From BRH-c25 sp035627615 (GTDB lineage: Bacteria > Bacillota > Clostridia > Lutisporales > Lutisporaceae), in assembly GCA_035627615.1 (NCBI GenBank), contig DASPLL010000019.1, positions 1-64,000 of the forward strand: a stretch of DNA of 64,000 nt. Direction: 5' to 3'. Below are positions 1-11,400 of the stretch, in pieces. The notes under the pieces were generated by a model. It saw nothing but the letters and a program-made list of their open reading frames with translations, searched no databases and was not told the origin of the DNA. Position 1 is the first letter of the stretch; every line of letters starts with the position of its first letter. Position numbers and translations under genes: made by a program.

Positions 1-99
1 CGGGCATATGAACGCGGAACTGATCTTGGTCTGTCAGATGAAGAGTTTAGAGTTGAAATTTCCAACGCTCTTGATGAATGGCTGGGCAGTAAAGCTTGA
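1..99 (+). CDS. 3' end of an unidentified gene (partial)
   Basis: The first 33 codons read open on the plus strand and end in TGA at 97-99. The visible C-terminus is rich in acidic and small residues, with the stretch GLSDEEFRVEISNALDEWL. This looks helical, but it is too short to assign to a family. The gene begins outside the window. It converges on rlmD, and the 300 bp between them hold hairpins but no convincing gene. I do not recognise the product; a restriction, toxin-antitoxin or mobile-element protein is possible but unsupported. Confidence 0.5.
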   Translation, partial: RAYERGTDLGLSDEEFRVEISNALDEWLGSKA

Positions 100-127
100 C
101 ATTATTTAAATGAGAGGTCTGGCAGTA

Positions 128-266
128 TTTGACGCTTACGAAAAAAGTAAAGAACTGCGACAGATATAACTAATCCCAGTTCTTTTTCATGCATGTATAT
201 TTGACTACATTTTTATCAATCAGAGGTGTCCCCATGTTTTTGTTCCACACCTTTTGACGCTTACGT
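128..266. repeat. Pair of 13-bp direct repeats
   Basis: The 13-mer TTTGACGCTTACG occurs at 128-140 and again at 254-266 in the same orientation. Both copies lie in the gene-free interval 100-403 between the plus-strand fragment and rlmD. No open frame of credible composition is present here. The pair could be the remains of an insertion or deletion, such as target duplications or element ends, but no transposase remnant is visible. Confidence 0.45.
149..187 (+). terminator. Possible terminator of the plus-strand partial gene
   Basis: AAAGAACTG at 149-157 is complementary to CAGTTCTTT at 177-185, followed by TTT. The stem is 9 bp with a 19-base loop, 50 bp downstream of the TGA at 97-99. The long loop makes it a weak terminator. 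Confidence 0.4.
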
Positions 267-316
267 TTTTTAGCCTCATCTTTAAAAATATCGAATGTCG
301 TCTATGAAATGCCCTA

Positions 317-357
317 AAAAATCGGGCTGAAAAAGTGCATTTTTCGGCCCGATTTTT
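317..357. terminator. Strong bidirectional hairpin between converging genes
   Basis: Arms 317-334 and 340-357 form an 18-bp stem with a single G-T pair and a 5-base loop. The arms start and end with A or T runs, so either strand's transcript carries a U tract. It lies between the converging partial gene (+) and rlmD (-) and probably stops transcription from both sides. Confidence 0.75.
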
Positions 358-375
358 GCTCAATTTTAGCTCCAA

Positions 376-395
376 AACCACTACAAATAGTGGTT
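376..395 (-). terminator. Hairpin just downstream of rlmD
   Basis: AACCACTA at 376-383 and TAGTGGTT at 388-395 form a perfect 8-bp stem with a 4-base loop, 8 bp beyond the rlmD stop. On the minus strand it is followed by TTGG. It probably works together with the stronger hairpin at 317-357. Confidence 0.5.
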
Positions 396-403
396 GATCT
401 ACC

Positions 404-1789
404 TTATTTACCCTCCGAACCACAATACGTCATCAGAACTATCGCTTCTACGTGCACCGTCTGCGGAAACATATCCACCGGCTGTATCTCTTTCACCTGA
501 TATCCCCTCTCACTAAGATACTTCAAATCTCTTGCCAGGGTTGCAGGATTACAGGAGACATACACTACTTTCTCCGGACGCATTTGCGCAATCACATCCA
601 GGAGCCTTTCGTCACAGCCCTTCCTTGGCGGGTCAACCACTATTACATCTGCCTTGATGCCCCTGCCATACATCTCAGGTATAACAGTCTCCGACTCTCC
701 TACTATGAAGGCAGCATTCCTGATGCCGTTCAGCTTGGCGTTTTCCTTTGCATTATCTATCGCCTGGGGGACTATTTCCACTCCGTAGACCTTTCTTGCC
801 ATCTTGCTCAGGAAAAGCGATATGGTGCCTATTCCGCAATAGGCGTCAAACACCACCTCATCCCCCTGAAGGTCCGCATACTCCAGTGCCTTGTTATACA
901 GCACCTCTGTCTGGATAGGGTTTACCTGGAAGAAGGATAGGGGGGATATCCTGAATTTAAACTCTCCTATATAGTCATATATCGCTTCTTCTCCATATAT
1001 TATGATATTCTTTTCTCCTAAAATCACATTGGTGTTTTTCTTGTTGATATTGATAACTACGCTTTTTAGATTGTTTACTCCATTTTTGAGCGCTTCTACC
1101 AAAGCCTTATCACAGGGTAAGGAATCGCCGTTGATAACTATGCATACCATCACTTCCCCGGTCCTGAAGCCTTTTCTTGTCATAATATGCCTTACAAGAC
1201 CCTTCCCTGTACTCTCATCATATACGCTAATATCATATTTCTTGATGAACTCCCTGACTGTCTGTATCACGCTGTCGTTTATCCGATCCTGTATTGCACA
1301 TTGAGGAGTGTTTATTATCTCATGGCTCCTGTTGGCATAAAAGCCTATCATAACATCCCCATCCATTCCCACGGGGAACTGTGCCTTGTTTCTGTAGCGC
1401 CAGGGATCCTCCATGCCTATCGTATTATGGATGGTGACATCCTTGAGGCCGCCTATGCGTTCGATTGCATCCTTCACCTGAAGTGTTTTGTATTGAAGCT
1501 GCGCCTCATAGCTCATGTGCTGCAGCTGACAGCCCCCGCACCTCTTCACTACCCCGCAGGTAGGTTCAACCCTGCCTTGAGAAGGTTTCAATGTCTTTAC
1601 CAGCTTCCCATAGGCATAGTTTTTAAGTACTTTCACTATTTTTATCTCTGCCTGCTCCTCAGGGAGCGCTCCTTCGACAAATACAGTAAAGCCTTCTATT
1701 TTCGCCACTCCTGAGCCCTCGCTGGTCAGCCCGGTTATCTCAACTGTATAATCCCGGTTCTTTTCCACCGGTATTTGTTTTTCTATCAA
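404..1789 (-). CDS. rlmD: 23S rRNA (uracil-5-)-methyltransferase, RlmD/RlmCD family
   Basis: This SAM-dependent enzyme makes 5-methyluridine in 23S rRNA. The 461-residue protein has an N-terminal TRAM-like RNA-binding domain (about residues 10-68). Four cysteines for an iron-sulfur cluster follow (C78, C84, C87, C164). The Rossmann methyltransferase domain carries FDAYCGIGTISLFL and DPPRKGC. The catalytic cysteine is in VSCNPATLARD, with the terminal HVEAIVLM motif after it. In Gram-positive relatives one RlmCD enzyme can methylate two sites, so the exact target (U1939 alone or also U747) is not fixed. The start is TTG, chosen because GAGGG lies 6 bases upstream. It overlaps the end of the DUF1003 gene by about 50 bp, which suggests translational coupling. 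Confidence 0.93.
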   Translation of the reverse strand: MIEKQIPVEKNRDYTVEITGLTSEGSGVAKIEGFTVFVEGALPEEQAEIKIVKVLKNYAYGKLVKTLKPSQGRVEPTCGVVKRCGGCQLQHMSYEAQLQYKTLQVKDAIERIGGLKDVTIHNTIGMEDPWRYRNKAQFPVGMDGDVMIGFYANRSHEIINTPQCAIQDRINDSVIQTVREFIKKYDISVYDESTGKGLVRHIMTRKGFRTGEVMVCIVINGDSLPCDKALVEALKNGVNNLKSVVININKKNTNVILGEKNIIIYGEEAIYDYIGEFKFRISPLSFFQVNPIQTEVLYNKALEYADLQGDEVVFDAYCGIGTISLFLSKMARKVYGVEIVPQAIDNAKENAKLNGIRNAAFIVGESETVIPEMYGRGIKADVIVVDPPRKGCDERLLDVIAQMRPEKVVYVSCNPATLARDLKYLSERGYQVKEIQPVDMFPQTVHVEAIVLMTYCGSEGK

Positions 1790-2312
1790 TGCTTTCCCTC
1801 AACCTTTCATTGTTCTTATCTATTTCCATCTTAATATCTTCAAGTTCTTTTTTCAATAGGCCCTGTACCCTCATTATCTCATCGATCTTCATATGCATAT
1901 CCTCTAGTATTATTTCCGATTTGAGATTTATAAGATAATCATTCTCCGACCGTATCCTGTCCTTCTGTGATTCTCTATTCTGGCTCATCATAATAAGCGG
2001 CGCCTGTACTGAAGCTATGCAGGCAAGTATAAGGTTCAGGAATACATAGGGATAAGGGTCAAAGGGCCTATCAAGAATGAGTCTGGTATTTATTACGGCC
2101 CAGGTAATTATTGTAATTGCAAACATGGTTAAAAAAGACCAGCTTCCCGCGAACTTTGCTATACGGTCAGCCATCCTTTCACCCAGGGTCAAGGTTTTGC
2201 TAAGCTCCATATTTATATTTAACGACCTTTTCCCTCTTATAAGCTCATGAATCTGTTCTTCTCGTTCCCGTTCATCGGAGATTATTATGTCCTTCAGTCC
2301 ATTTTTATCCAT
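1740..2312 (-). CDS. DUF1003 family membrane protein
   Basis: A protein of about 190 residues with the family signature: GERMADRIAKFAGSWSF before the first membrane segment, a short loop with FDPYPYVFLNLIL, then a second segment ending in QAPLIMMSQNR. The C-terminal third is charged and probably coiled coil (MKIDEIMRVQGLLKKELEDI). Function is unknown for the family; it is an inner-membrane hairpin protein. The open frame extends to a GTG at 2327, but GGAGAG sits 7 bases upstream of the ATG at 2312, so I start there. The 3' end overlaps rlmD. Confidence 0.85.
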   Translation of the reverse strand: MDKNGLKDIIISDEREREEQIHELIRGKRSLNINMELSKTLTLGERMADRIAKFAGSWSFLTMFAITIITWAVINTRLILDRPFDPYPYVFLNLILACIASVQAPLIMMSQNRESQKDRIRSENDYLINLKSEIILEDMHMKIDEIMRVQGLLKKELEDIKMEIDKNNERLRESIDRKTNTGGKEPGLYS

Positions 2313-2346
2313 AGCTGCACTCTCCACTACTTTTTGTATATATTTT

Positions 2347-2385
2347 GCTTATGCCCCCATAAAATATTCAGCTTGCTGCATAAGC
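2347..2385. other. Inverted repeat upstream of the DUF1003 gene
   Basis: GCTTATGC at 2347-2354 and GCATAAGC at 2378-2385 form an 8-bp stem with a 23-base loop. It lies between the terminator of the giant gene and the DUF1003 start. It could be an operator or a leader hairpin; nothing further supports either. Confidence 0.3.
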
Positions 2386-2407
2386 CTCACTTCCATATCA
2401 AAGTAAA

Positions 2408-2436
2408 GGAGAAGGAGACATGCTGTCCCCTTCTCC
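2408..2436 (-). terminator. Terminator of the giant SLH gene
   Basis: Arms 2408-2420 and 2424-2436 (GGAGAAGGAGACA against TGTCCCCTTCTCC) form a 13-bp stem with one G-T pair and a 3-base loop. It starts 6 bp beyond the TAA at 2443-2445. On the minus strand TTTACTTT follows. Confidence 0.75.
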
Positions 2437-2442
2437 CCTGCT

Positions 2443-5400
2443 TTAGAATCTGTTATATATCCTGTACAGGAATACGGCTGCCTCTGCCCTTGTAGTATTG
2501 CCCAGAGGATTTATCCTGTCCCCGCTCCCCACGATCAAGCCTTCTTTTACTATTGAAGCAACGTGGTCTGATGCATAGGCTGCAATAAGGGATTTGTCAG
2601 CGAACCTCGCCAGGTCGGAAGCAGTACCCTGCTGTTTTAGCTTTTTTAGCGTTCCCAGTGCTCTTCCGGCCAATACCATCATGTCCTGCCGCGTAATGCC
2701 TTCATCGGGATAGAATTTGTTGTTTTCCGAACCTGCAGTGATACCGAGCTTTTTAGCAATACCTATCTCCCTGTAGTAATAGGCATCCTCTTTTACATCC
2801 TCGAAATTGCTGTCAAATTCTGCATCCGCGCCAAGAGTTTTTATGAGATAATACAGGAAATCTGCCCTTGTAATATTGGTGCCGGGCGAGTATTCCTTTT
2901 CTGTAACTCCTTCCAGTATTCCTTTGGATGCAAGCACCTGGACCGCCTTTTCAGCCCAAAGGGCATTCCCCAGGTCACTGAAGGTCTTCTTCAAATAGGC
3001 AACCGCATATTTGCTAAAATGGGTAGTGGTGAAGGTCACCAGACCCGTTGTGTTGTCATACCTTCCCGAAGTTACTGGAACTAGGCCTCCCGATCCGTCG
3101 ATATACCAGACGGTAATATGCTCCGGATCCGCCAATTCCTCCGCTGTTGGAACATAAGGAATGGATACTGTCACAGGTGTATTGGGATTATTCCATGAAA
3201 CCGGCTTCCCTCCGGCAATGAGCTTCAGTTCGACGACAGGCCTGCTGCCGAGTACAGCCTGCAGCTCCTCCGTGAGACCGGTTTTATCTGCTTTTCCTAT
3301 ACTGATACCTACATTCCCGGTCTTTTCCAGCTCCGTCCCTTTCAGCATATTCCCCGGCAGTATGATCGTTCCTGCCTCGCTTATCATTTCTATCTTCCTG
3401 CCGGCATTATCAGAGAAAAGCTCCACTGCAGGCAGCTGCAGGACATAGGAGTTTGTACCCTGTATTTCCGGCATCTCAATGCTGATCGTCCTTGTCCCGT
3501 CCATGCCTGCTGCAGCCATCCCAAAGGCTTTGTCCAGAATACTTTCATTCAGGCTTACGGTAGTAATACCCTTTGCGCGGTCAGTATTTACCGGTATATT
3601 TTCCATATATGCTCCTGTCACAATTCCTGCCGTTTCCTGAAGCGGTTTATTTACTACCGGGCTTATGTCATTCCTGTCATCCCTGTCATTATCCTCATTA
3701 CCTTCGCTGCCCTGACCGGAAGGATTTCTGACTACAATACCGTAGGTGCATTCGAAGGCATCCTCGCCCCTGACTACTATAGTTATATTGGTTGAGGCCT
3801 GATTCAGCTCTATTGTCTTCGACTGCCCGTCCGATATTTTGGTGCCGTTTACCGTTACGGCAGAGGTTGTGATTTCCGGAGCTGCCGATATAACAATACT
3901 TGACTGGTGCTTCGTCAGATCGACTGTATAGCTTGTTATATCAGGATCGAATTCCGGCTTCAGTTCTCCAGTACTTAATATCAGGCTCTTAAGCAGTCCG
4001 GAATTTTTCCGTGTAGTAAAGCTCAAGCTGCAGGCGTTAATACTATTGCCCTCAGAATCCTTCAATCCGCCTTCCGGTATCACAAGAACATATGATGAAT
4101 TGAAGCTCAGGGCTTTATCAGGTTTTATCCTTAAAAGATTATTCTGGTATGTCAGTGTGCAAGCTACTGCCCTCCCGGCTGAATCCTTCAGGCTAATGGC
4201 TCCGAAGTCAGGTCCCCTGCCTATATTCCTGCTGAACGGCAATGTTATCGTACTGCCGATAGGGATATCGCTCATAGTCTGAATTAGCGGATAAGCCCGG
4301 CTGCCTTCGGTACTGAAGGTAATGCTAAAGTCTGCCGACAGTCTGCTGCCTCCTGCTCCCACTATCCCGTCCTTCGGCAGTGTCAGAGTATATGTGGTTT
4401 CATACTGCAAAGGCTGATTAGGTGTTACTGTAAGAGTTTCGCCGCTTATCGACTTTACCGCTCCGACCGGAGTACCGCCCGGACCTTTCATTACTATGCT
4501 TTCATAGTCATCCCCCTGGGATATGGCTTCATTGAAGGATATGGCAACGGCCTTATTTACATTTACATTCACCTGGCTGTTGTCAGGCTCGAAGCTCAGT
4601 ACTTCCAGCTGCGCCATGTTGACAGTCAGCATCCGGACATTATTATCCAGTGCGCTTTCCGCTACTCCCTCAGGAGTGTCAGCTGTTGCCAGCAGGCTTG
4701 CCATAGCATCCTTGAATGTGCCTGCAGCGGGTGACCAGAGGAACGGCACATCCGCTTTCTCTCCGGCCTTAAGCGCTCCTGTATCCACAGAATCTATCAA
4801 CTCAAGCTGACTGCTGCCGCTGCCGTAATAAAATGAAACGGCTGCATTTGATATATCCGCCCCGCCGATATTTGAAACCTTCGCCTTCACAGCATACTTG
4901 CCGTCACCGGCTGGGGTGCATTCCAACCCGGAAAGCTCAAGGTCAGGCTGCATGATATTGATAAGGGCTGTATTGTCTGACCTGCCCTCATCCTTTCTCT
5001 TATCCTCCGGATCTACTACCACATAAATCCTGCCGTCCGTCACAGCTGCGGGAACTTCCCATTGCACCCTGGCTGAGGCCGTCCTTCCAGGTGCTATGTC
5101 TTCATGTATGACCTGTGTCTGTCCTATTATCTGTCCCCCAGCCTTAGGGTCACCTGCGTAAAACCCGACTTCGACTCCCGATTCTGTGAAGGTTCCCTTG
5201 TTTTCAATGCTTGCCTCAATTGTTACAAGGCTGCCGGGGAAGAGGTTATTTTCCGAAAGCGTGATTGTGTCTGCACTAACAGCCAGGTCATGCCCCAAAT
5301 CCAATGTTACCATTTTCAGATCGGCACTGCTTCCGATGGTCGGATATGACTGCCCATCTGCGGAATTGGTCATATTTATTATTTTCGCCCTGTTGTATAC

Positions 5401-8400
5401 TGTGATCAGCCGGTTACCCACGAAGGCACTGCTTGGCGAACGGTCAAAGGAATTATCTGAAGTAAGCTTTATTTCACTGCTCCAGGTATTGTTTGCCGAA
5501 TCATATATAACTGCATATATATCCTGTCCATTATCGGAAGCGCCCGGACCGACCAAGGCTATGGTGCCGTCCTCCTCACAGGCTATGGTGTACCCATCCT
5601 TTATTATTGTCTCTTCAAGGGCTGCCTCGATCTGCAGCGACAGCGCATCTGCAGTATAAACTATTTTCCCTTCCTGATCCCATACGACGAAGCCTTTGCC
5701 GTCCACGCAGCACACCTGAGGGTTGGCGTCCCGCACACTGTTCACGGTCAATTTTTCCGGGCCGCTCCATCCGCCGCCGGAGTATGTCATCATGTATATT
5801 TCCTGATCTTCGGTTGTATTGGTGTCATTGTCCTCATCCAGTGCATATACGTAGAAGCCCTTGTTTCCGTCATATGCAAGCGAAGAGCTGACGATAAGGT
5901 CTTCCGTGGAGGAGATTTCAACAGGTGTACTGAAAGCTTCCCCATCCCACTTTGAGAACATTATATCATTTTCTGCCGAATATTCCTTTGACAAAATAGC
6001 ACTGTAATCGTTTGATCTGCTCTTGGTCCATACCAGTATCCCGTCATTGCCGCTTGCAGCAATCCTGGGAGAATAGTCCAGGTAGCTGTCGGAGGTCAGA
6101 TTGTATATATCCGACCAGGTTTTTGTCGCCGTATCATATCTGCCGACTGAAATTTCCTCTTTCGCCAGAGAGTCCTTCAGTTCGGAGTCAGGGGGCAGAA
6201 CCTCCCTGATGTTTTCCCAGGCAGCTATGACTCCACTGTCGGTCCTGGCTGCTACCGGTTCGTAATCAGCAGTGGAGTCGTCCGGATCTATAGGCTCAGG
6301 GGCTGACCATATGCCGCCTTCATATACCGAGTATTCCGCCCTGATCCTGTTAAGGTCTGATCTTGAAGGATCATCCTGTACAAACACCATGAAAGCACCA
6401 TCCTCATACGCAATAACGTTGTGATCGGTATAGGGGAAGGTATTGCTCTTCAGGGTTACTTCTGCAGTATTCTTCGTATCCGTGCCAGGTTCAGAAGCTG
6501 CCTGCAAGCTTGCAGACCTGAGCTTCTTACCTTTATCCCTGCCGTAATCCTCATCCCCTTCATTAATGCTGTCTTCCGGCATCCAGTCTGATTGCTCTTC
6601 CAGGTAATCTCTGCCCATGATCTCGAATTCATCTGTGCTTTCGGGAATGAGCCTCCTTTTGGAGGATGACCGTGAGTCATTTACCGAGGCCTTTAAGCCG
6701 TATGATCCCTTATTCCATGGAGAATCATCCCCCCATTCGTATTCCAGGAAGGTTGCACTCCAGCTCCAAATTGCGATCTTGACTTCTCCCCCTCCTTTGA
6801 CGTTTATATAATAATCAGTCTTCTTGGATGGGAATTCGACCTTCACCTTGCCGTCGCCGCTGAAGAATATACCTCCCGAACCTATGATCGCATCGATCCC
6901 CCCTCCTATTTTTATGTACAGATCCTTAAGATCGAGTGCCCCAAGGCTGTAATCTATCTTACCGTTGTAATAGGTGGCATTGATAAGCGTATCCAGCACG
7001 ACTTTGAAATCGCCGCTTATGTAAATACCCAGCGGCACATACTTGATCGGTATACCGTAAGTCCCTTTGGCATAAGCGTTGGCATCTACAATCAGATGGA
7101 CCGAACCGTCTTTATACCTCCAGGCTCTGATCGATGGTTCATAATACCAGTAGAAGGATGCATCCACAGTTTCGCCGATATCTACAGTTCCCAGGAAGGA
7201 TCTGGATCTTCTTGAGGATATTGCATTTTTTTCCGCCTCGGTTACTGCCGATCTCTTTGCCAGATATTTTTGCAGTATATTATTCTTGCTGTAAAAACCA
7301 TATGCGCTCATATTGGTGCTTTTCCCGACGAAAGCATGGAAGGTGCCGTCAAGACTCATTACACCCGTTACATGAACAGGCTCGGTCAGGAAGGATACAG
7401 GTCCACCGCTTATTAGAGGGATCTTTGTTATGCTCGGCGTACTTATTCCTGTAAGGGTAATATATTTGTCTACGATATATTTGCCTTCAACATAAGTCGG
7501 ATTCAGCTCAAAAGGAAATTCCTGCGGCAAAGATGCAATAACATTTGCCCGCACATTTACCGTTTCCGACCTGGCACCGCTCTCAGTCACACAGGTGACG
7601 GTGATCTGTTCCCCGGGGGCTATATCCTTTCCGGCGTTCAGCGACAGCCGCATATCGGCTTCATTGTATACCTTGCCTCCCTTTTTGAATTCCAGATATC
7701 CCGGATCATGACCTTTCCAATCCACCATGGCGCTGATTTCTATATCGGCATCCACTCCCTTGAGGAAATAGAAATTCTTACCCACACCTGATGGGGTATT
7801 ATTGATAAGTACAGTCCTTATGACGGGATTTCCGGCCGGTACGATTTTTGCAAGCAAAATGTTCCTTACCGTACTCTTCTGTGCCAGTACAACGTTTGAA
7901 ATATCATCGTAATGCACATCCGAACTGACCCTCATTTCATATGTCCCGACATTAAGATCTGAAATTTTGTAAAAACCATCCGCATCGGTTATTGTTGATC
8001 TCACTCCGACAGTTACCGAGGCATTCTTCTGAATAGCGCTCCTGTCATCCAGTACATAGCCGGAAATCTCAACCTTTCCTGCCGCATTCTTCAATATCCT
8101 TCTTATTTCTCTGCTGCCGTATTTGAATGCTATATAATACTCCGGAACTCCTTCCGGCAGGGTAGCCCTATAAACCGCATTCCCGTTATAATCTGTCGTG
8201 ACGGTGGCCAGCGGCTCCGGCAGCTTGCCCTCCGAAAGCAGGTATGTTCTTGTTATATTGACAGGAGCATTCCTGATCGCCTTATTCTCACACTTTAAGG
8301 TAATGGTGAAATCTGCCGTCCCTCCGGCAACCAGAGATACAGGCGTCTGAGGGGACACATCCAGCAATATCGATGAAGGATCAGGCTTCTTAAGTATGTT

Positions 8401-11400
8401 CATAACCTTATGGACCGCATACCTTTCACCGCCAAGTCCTGTCACCACGAGGATCACGTCGTAATTCCCCCTGTATGCGAAAGCATGTCCGGCCTCGATT
8501 CCCGAGGCCGACGTCCCGTCTCCGAAGTCCCAGAAATAATCCTCAGCACCTGCAAGGCACCCGTCGGCACTGAAGCTGACCATATCTCCTTCCATAAGTG
8601 CATCGCCTATCTCCATCCCGCTGGACACCTCATAGTCGTTTACCTGTTCAGTTCCGGAGCCGGTTGTAAAGCTGAAGGTATAATAGTTGTTTTTGTTTGA
8701 GTCAGCATCATATACTGCCCCCCTGGGTACTTCAACGGTATATTTTGTGCCGGCCTCCAGATTTTCCAGCGGTGCGACAAGCAGCTCATTGCCGTCCAGC
8801 ATCAGCCTTGACGCCACAATTGTATCATCATCCTTCTTCAAGGTGGTGCTTTTGAACATTTGACCTTCTGATAGATCCTCATCAAAAACCACTGCCACAC
8901 AGCTATTCAAAGGCACATTCCCGCCGCCAGGCACCGGTAAGGTAGAGACCACCCTCTGAGGCTCAGTCCTGAACTTGTATATACGGGTGACCGGATCCTG
9001 GTGACCATAAAGATCGCCAACCATGTTTGCCGGAATTTTCAGTTCATAATCCGTACTATAGCTGAGCGGCTCCTCCAAAATAATCTTAATCTTGTTTTTT
9101 TGCTTCGGATCCACTGAAGCTTCTATTTCTTCAGGATTATGCCTTATAGAATCATAAAGCATGATTCCTGAGTAATCCTCCTTGTGGGTATAGGCTACAG
9201 GCCTGTCATACAGCAGTACGATACCGGTCCTGATATCAACGTTTATCTCCGGGCCTCCGGGGTTGTCCTCCGCTTCTCCGGGACTTACCTCCAGCAGCAC
9301 CGGATAGGAATTCATGATTTCTTCTGTAAATTCAAAGCTGTATGGCAGCTCCATATGATTGCCCGCCATATCCTTGACTGCATTGGCCGGAATAGTAACA
9401 CTGTATGTCGAGTGCAGCGCAAGCTGTTTTTGCGGAGTGATTGTAAGGGTTGTCTTAAGTATACTGCCGGTCAGTGTCGTTGAAAGATTCGCATCTATAC
9501 CTATAGCTTCTTTGGAGCGTATATCCTGGAGGGTTATGCCGCCAAACCCGTCTCCCTCCCGCATTTCCTCACTGAACATCACTTTTATTGATGCACCGGT
9601 GGATACTCTTTCTCCATAATTCACAGGCTCTGTACCCTCAATTAAAGGAGGCAATTTGTCCATCCCGGCAGTAAACTGCATACTCCAGGCTTCTGCCTCA
9701 TTCCCGTAGATATCTTTAATACCTCCTGCCGGAATGCTTACAGAATAGTTCACCATATTTGTCAGAGGTCTGACGGGTGTTATAGTAAACCGGCTGCCTG
9801 AAATAGCCTTACTTATGCTAATCGGTGAATCAGGCTTATCGGAAGGTGCGGTTTTTATCAGATGATATCCCGGACCTTCTGTAATCGGCCTTGAAAAGTC
9901 AATCATAATTTGTGAGCTTGCAGGTACATCCACAGCGCCATTCACAGGATCTGAGCCTGTAATGGACGGCGGCGTCGAATCGCTTCCGGTGGTAAAGCTG
10001 AACTTAATAAGCTTGTTTACTCTTGAATCTGCCGTATCCCTCAATGCATTCTCCGGTATCTCTACAGTATATTTAGTCAGCGGCTCCAGTATACTTGAAG
10101 GTGTAAGCATGATATACTTGTCGGCCCCAGCTGTTGTCATGGTGAATGGTACAGCTGCACCTCCCGCTTTTTTTATGCTTATATCCGAAATGTTTGCACT
10201 TTCTTTTATGTCATCGGTAAAGCTTACTGTTACGCTGTCGTTCAGGGAAACTCCCTCAGCATTGTCTGCAGGTGATATACTGTCTACTTCAAGAGGTATG
10301 TATCCTACCAGTATTCCGTCGGGGCTTGCCGCATATGCTTTGCCCCCGGTATACAGGATATCATCGGTACCGTTCAAGCTCTCAAGGCTCCAGTCAACCA
10401 AGTCCGGAGAGCTCAGCAAACCGCTTCTGCTGTAAGTATAAAATTTATCGTGGAAAACTGAAAGGTTCCAGCTTTTGTGGTCGAATGCCCGCAGGCTCCA
10501 GTCGACCCCGTCGGGAGACGAAGCTATGCAGCTGTAGCCTGCAACTCCGAACAGATTCCCTGCATAGCCGATATCATAGTAGCTGCCATAGTTCCAGTAG
10601 GTCCTGCCTGTATCAGGGTATTCCACTTCAAGCTCCGGGTCAATATATGTGATATTCGCAGGCGCCCATTCCACTCCATCCGTCGAGGTATATATATTTA
10701 TTCTATCTGAGTCAAGGCCGCTTCCAACAGCTATCAGCCTGTTATTCCTTGCAAATATATCGGTGATCTGGTGGTTGACAGGATCCTGCAGATTGTCCTC
10801 ACTGTCCTTTGTAAAGGACAATGCTTTTTCCCACTTGCTCCCGTCAATGGAGTAGTACATCGTCTGATTGTCATATGCAATGAATTTGTAGCTGAAGTAT
10901 ATCACTCTTTGGAAGTTCCTGGGCGAATTCACCGAAACCGAAGTGTTTTCGGTATTTATCCAATATTCCGGTATATGGTTTGAACTCCAGGTTGCTCCGT
11001 TATCATAGGATGTCAGCCAGATTTTCACGAAGGTCTCCTTTGTCCCCTGGGAGAACAATGCATTTCCTACGGCAACCAGGGTACTGTCACCATCTGATGC
11101 AACCCCCTGTATATATGCATAATTCCCGTAATCAAACTCCCCAACCCCATCACCTGATACTTTAACAGGGATCGTACAGGATTGCTTTGTCCAGTTCATC
11201 CCATCCGAAGAGCTGTTAATTACTGCTATTCCATTGCCGAAGCTGAAGTTCCAGAGCTTACCGCCCGCACTGAAAACCTTTCCCCCAGGATGGTCATGGG
11301 CTGGTCCCCAGGTTTCCCCATCATCAGTCATACGTATCTGCGTATCACCCACAGCTGCAACCTTCGTTCCCATCTGCACCGGAGCTGCACCAAAGCCCAG

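Noticed and set aside
1..99. Type I restriction subunit for the partial gene
   Set aside because: The GLSDEE stretch is faintly reminiscent, but 32 residues do not support a family call.
220..423. 67-codon frame on the minus strand downstream of rlmD
   Set aside because: It runs through two hairpins and a direct repeat, has no ribosome site and a low-complexity, basic composition; not a gene.
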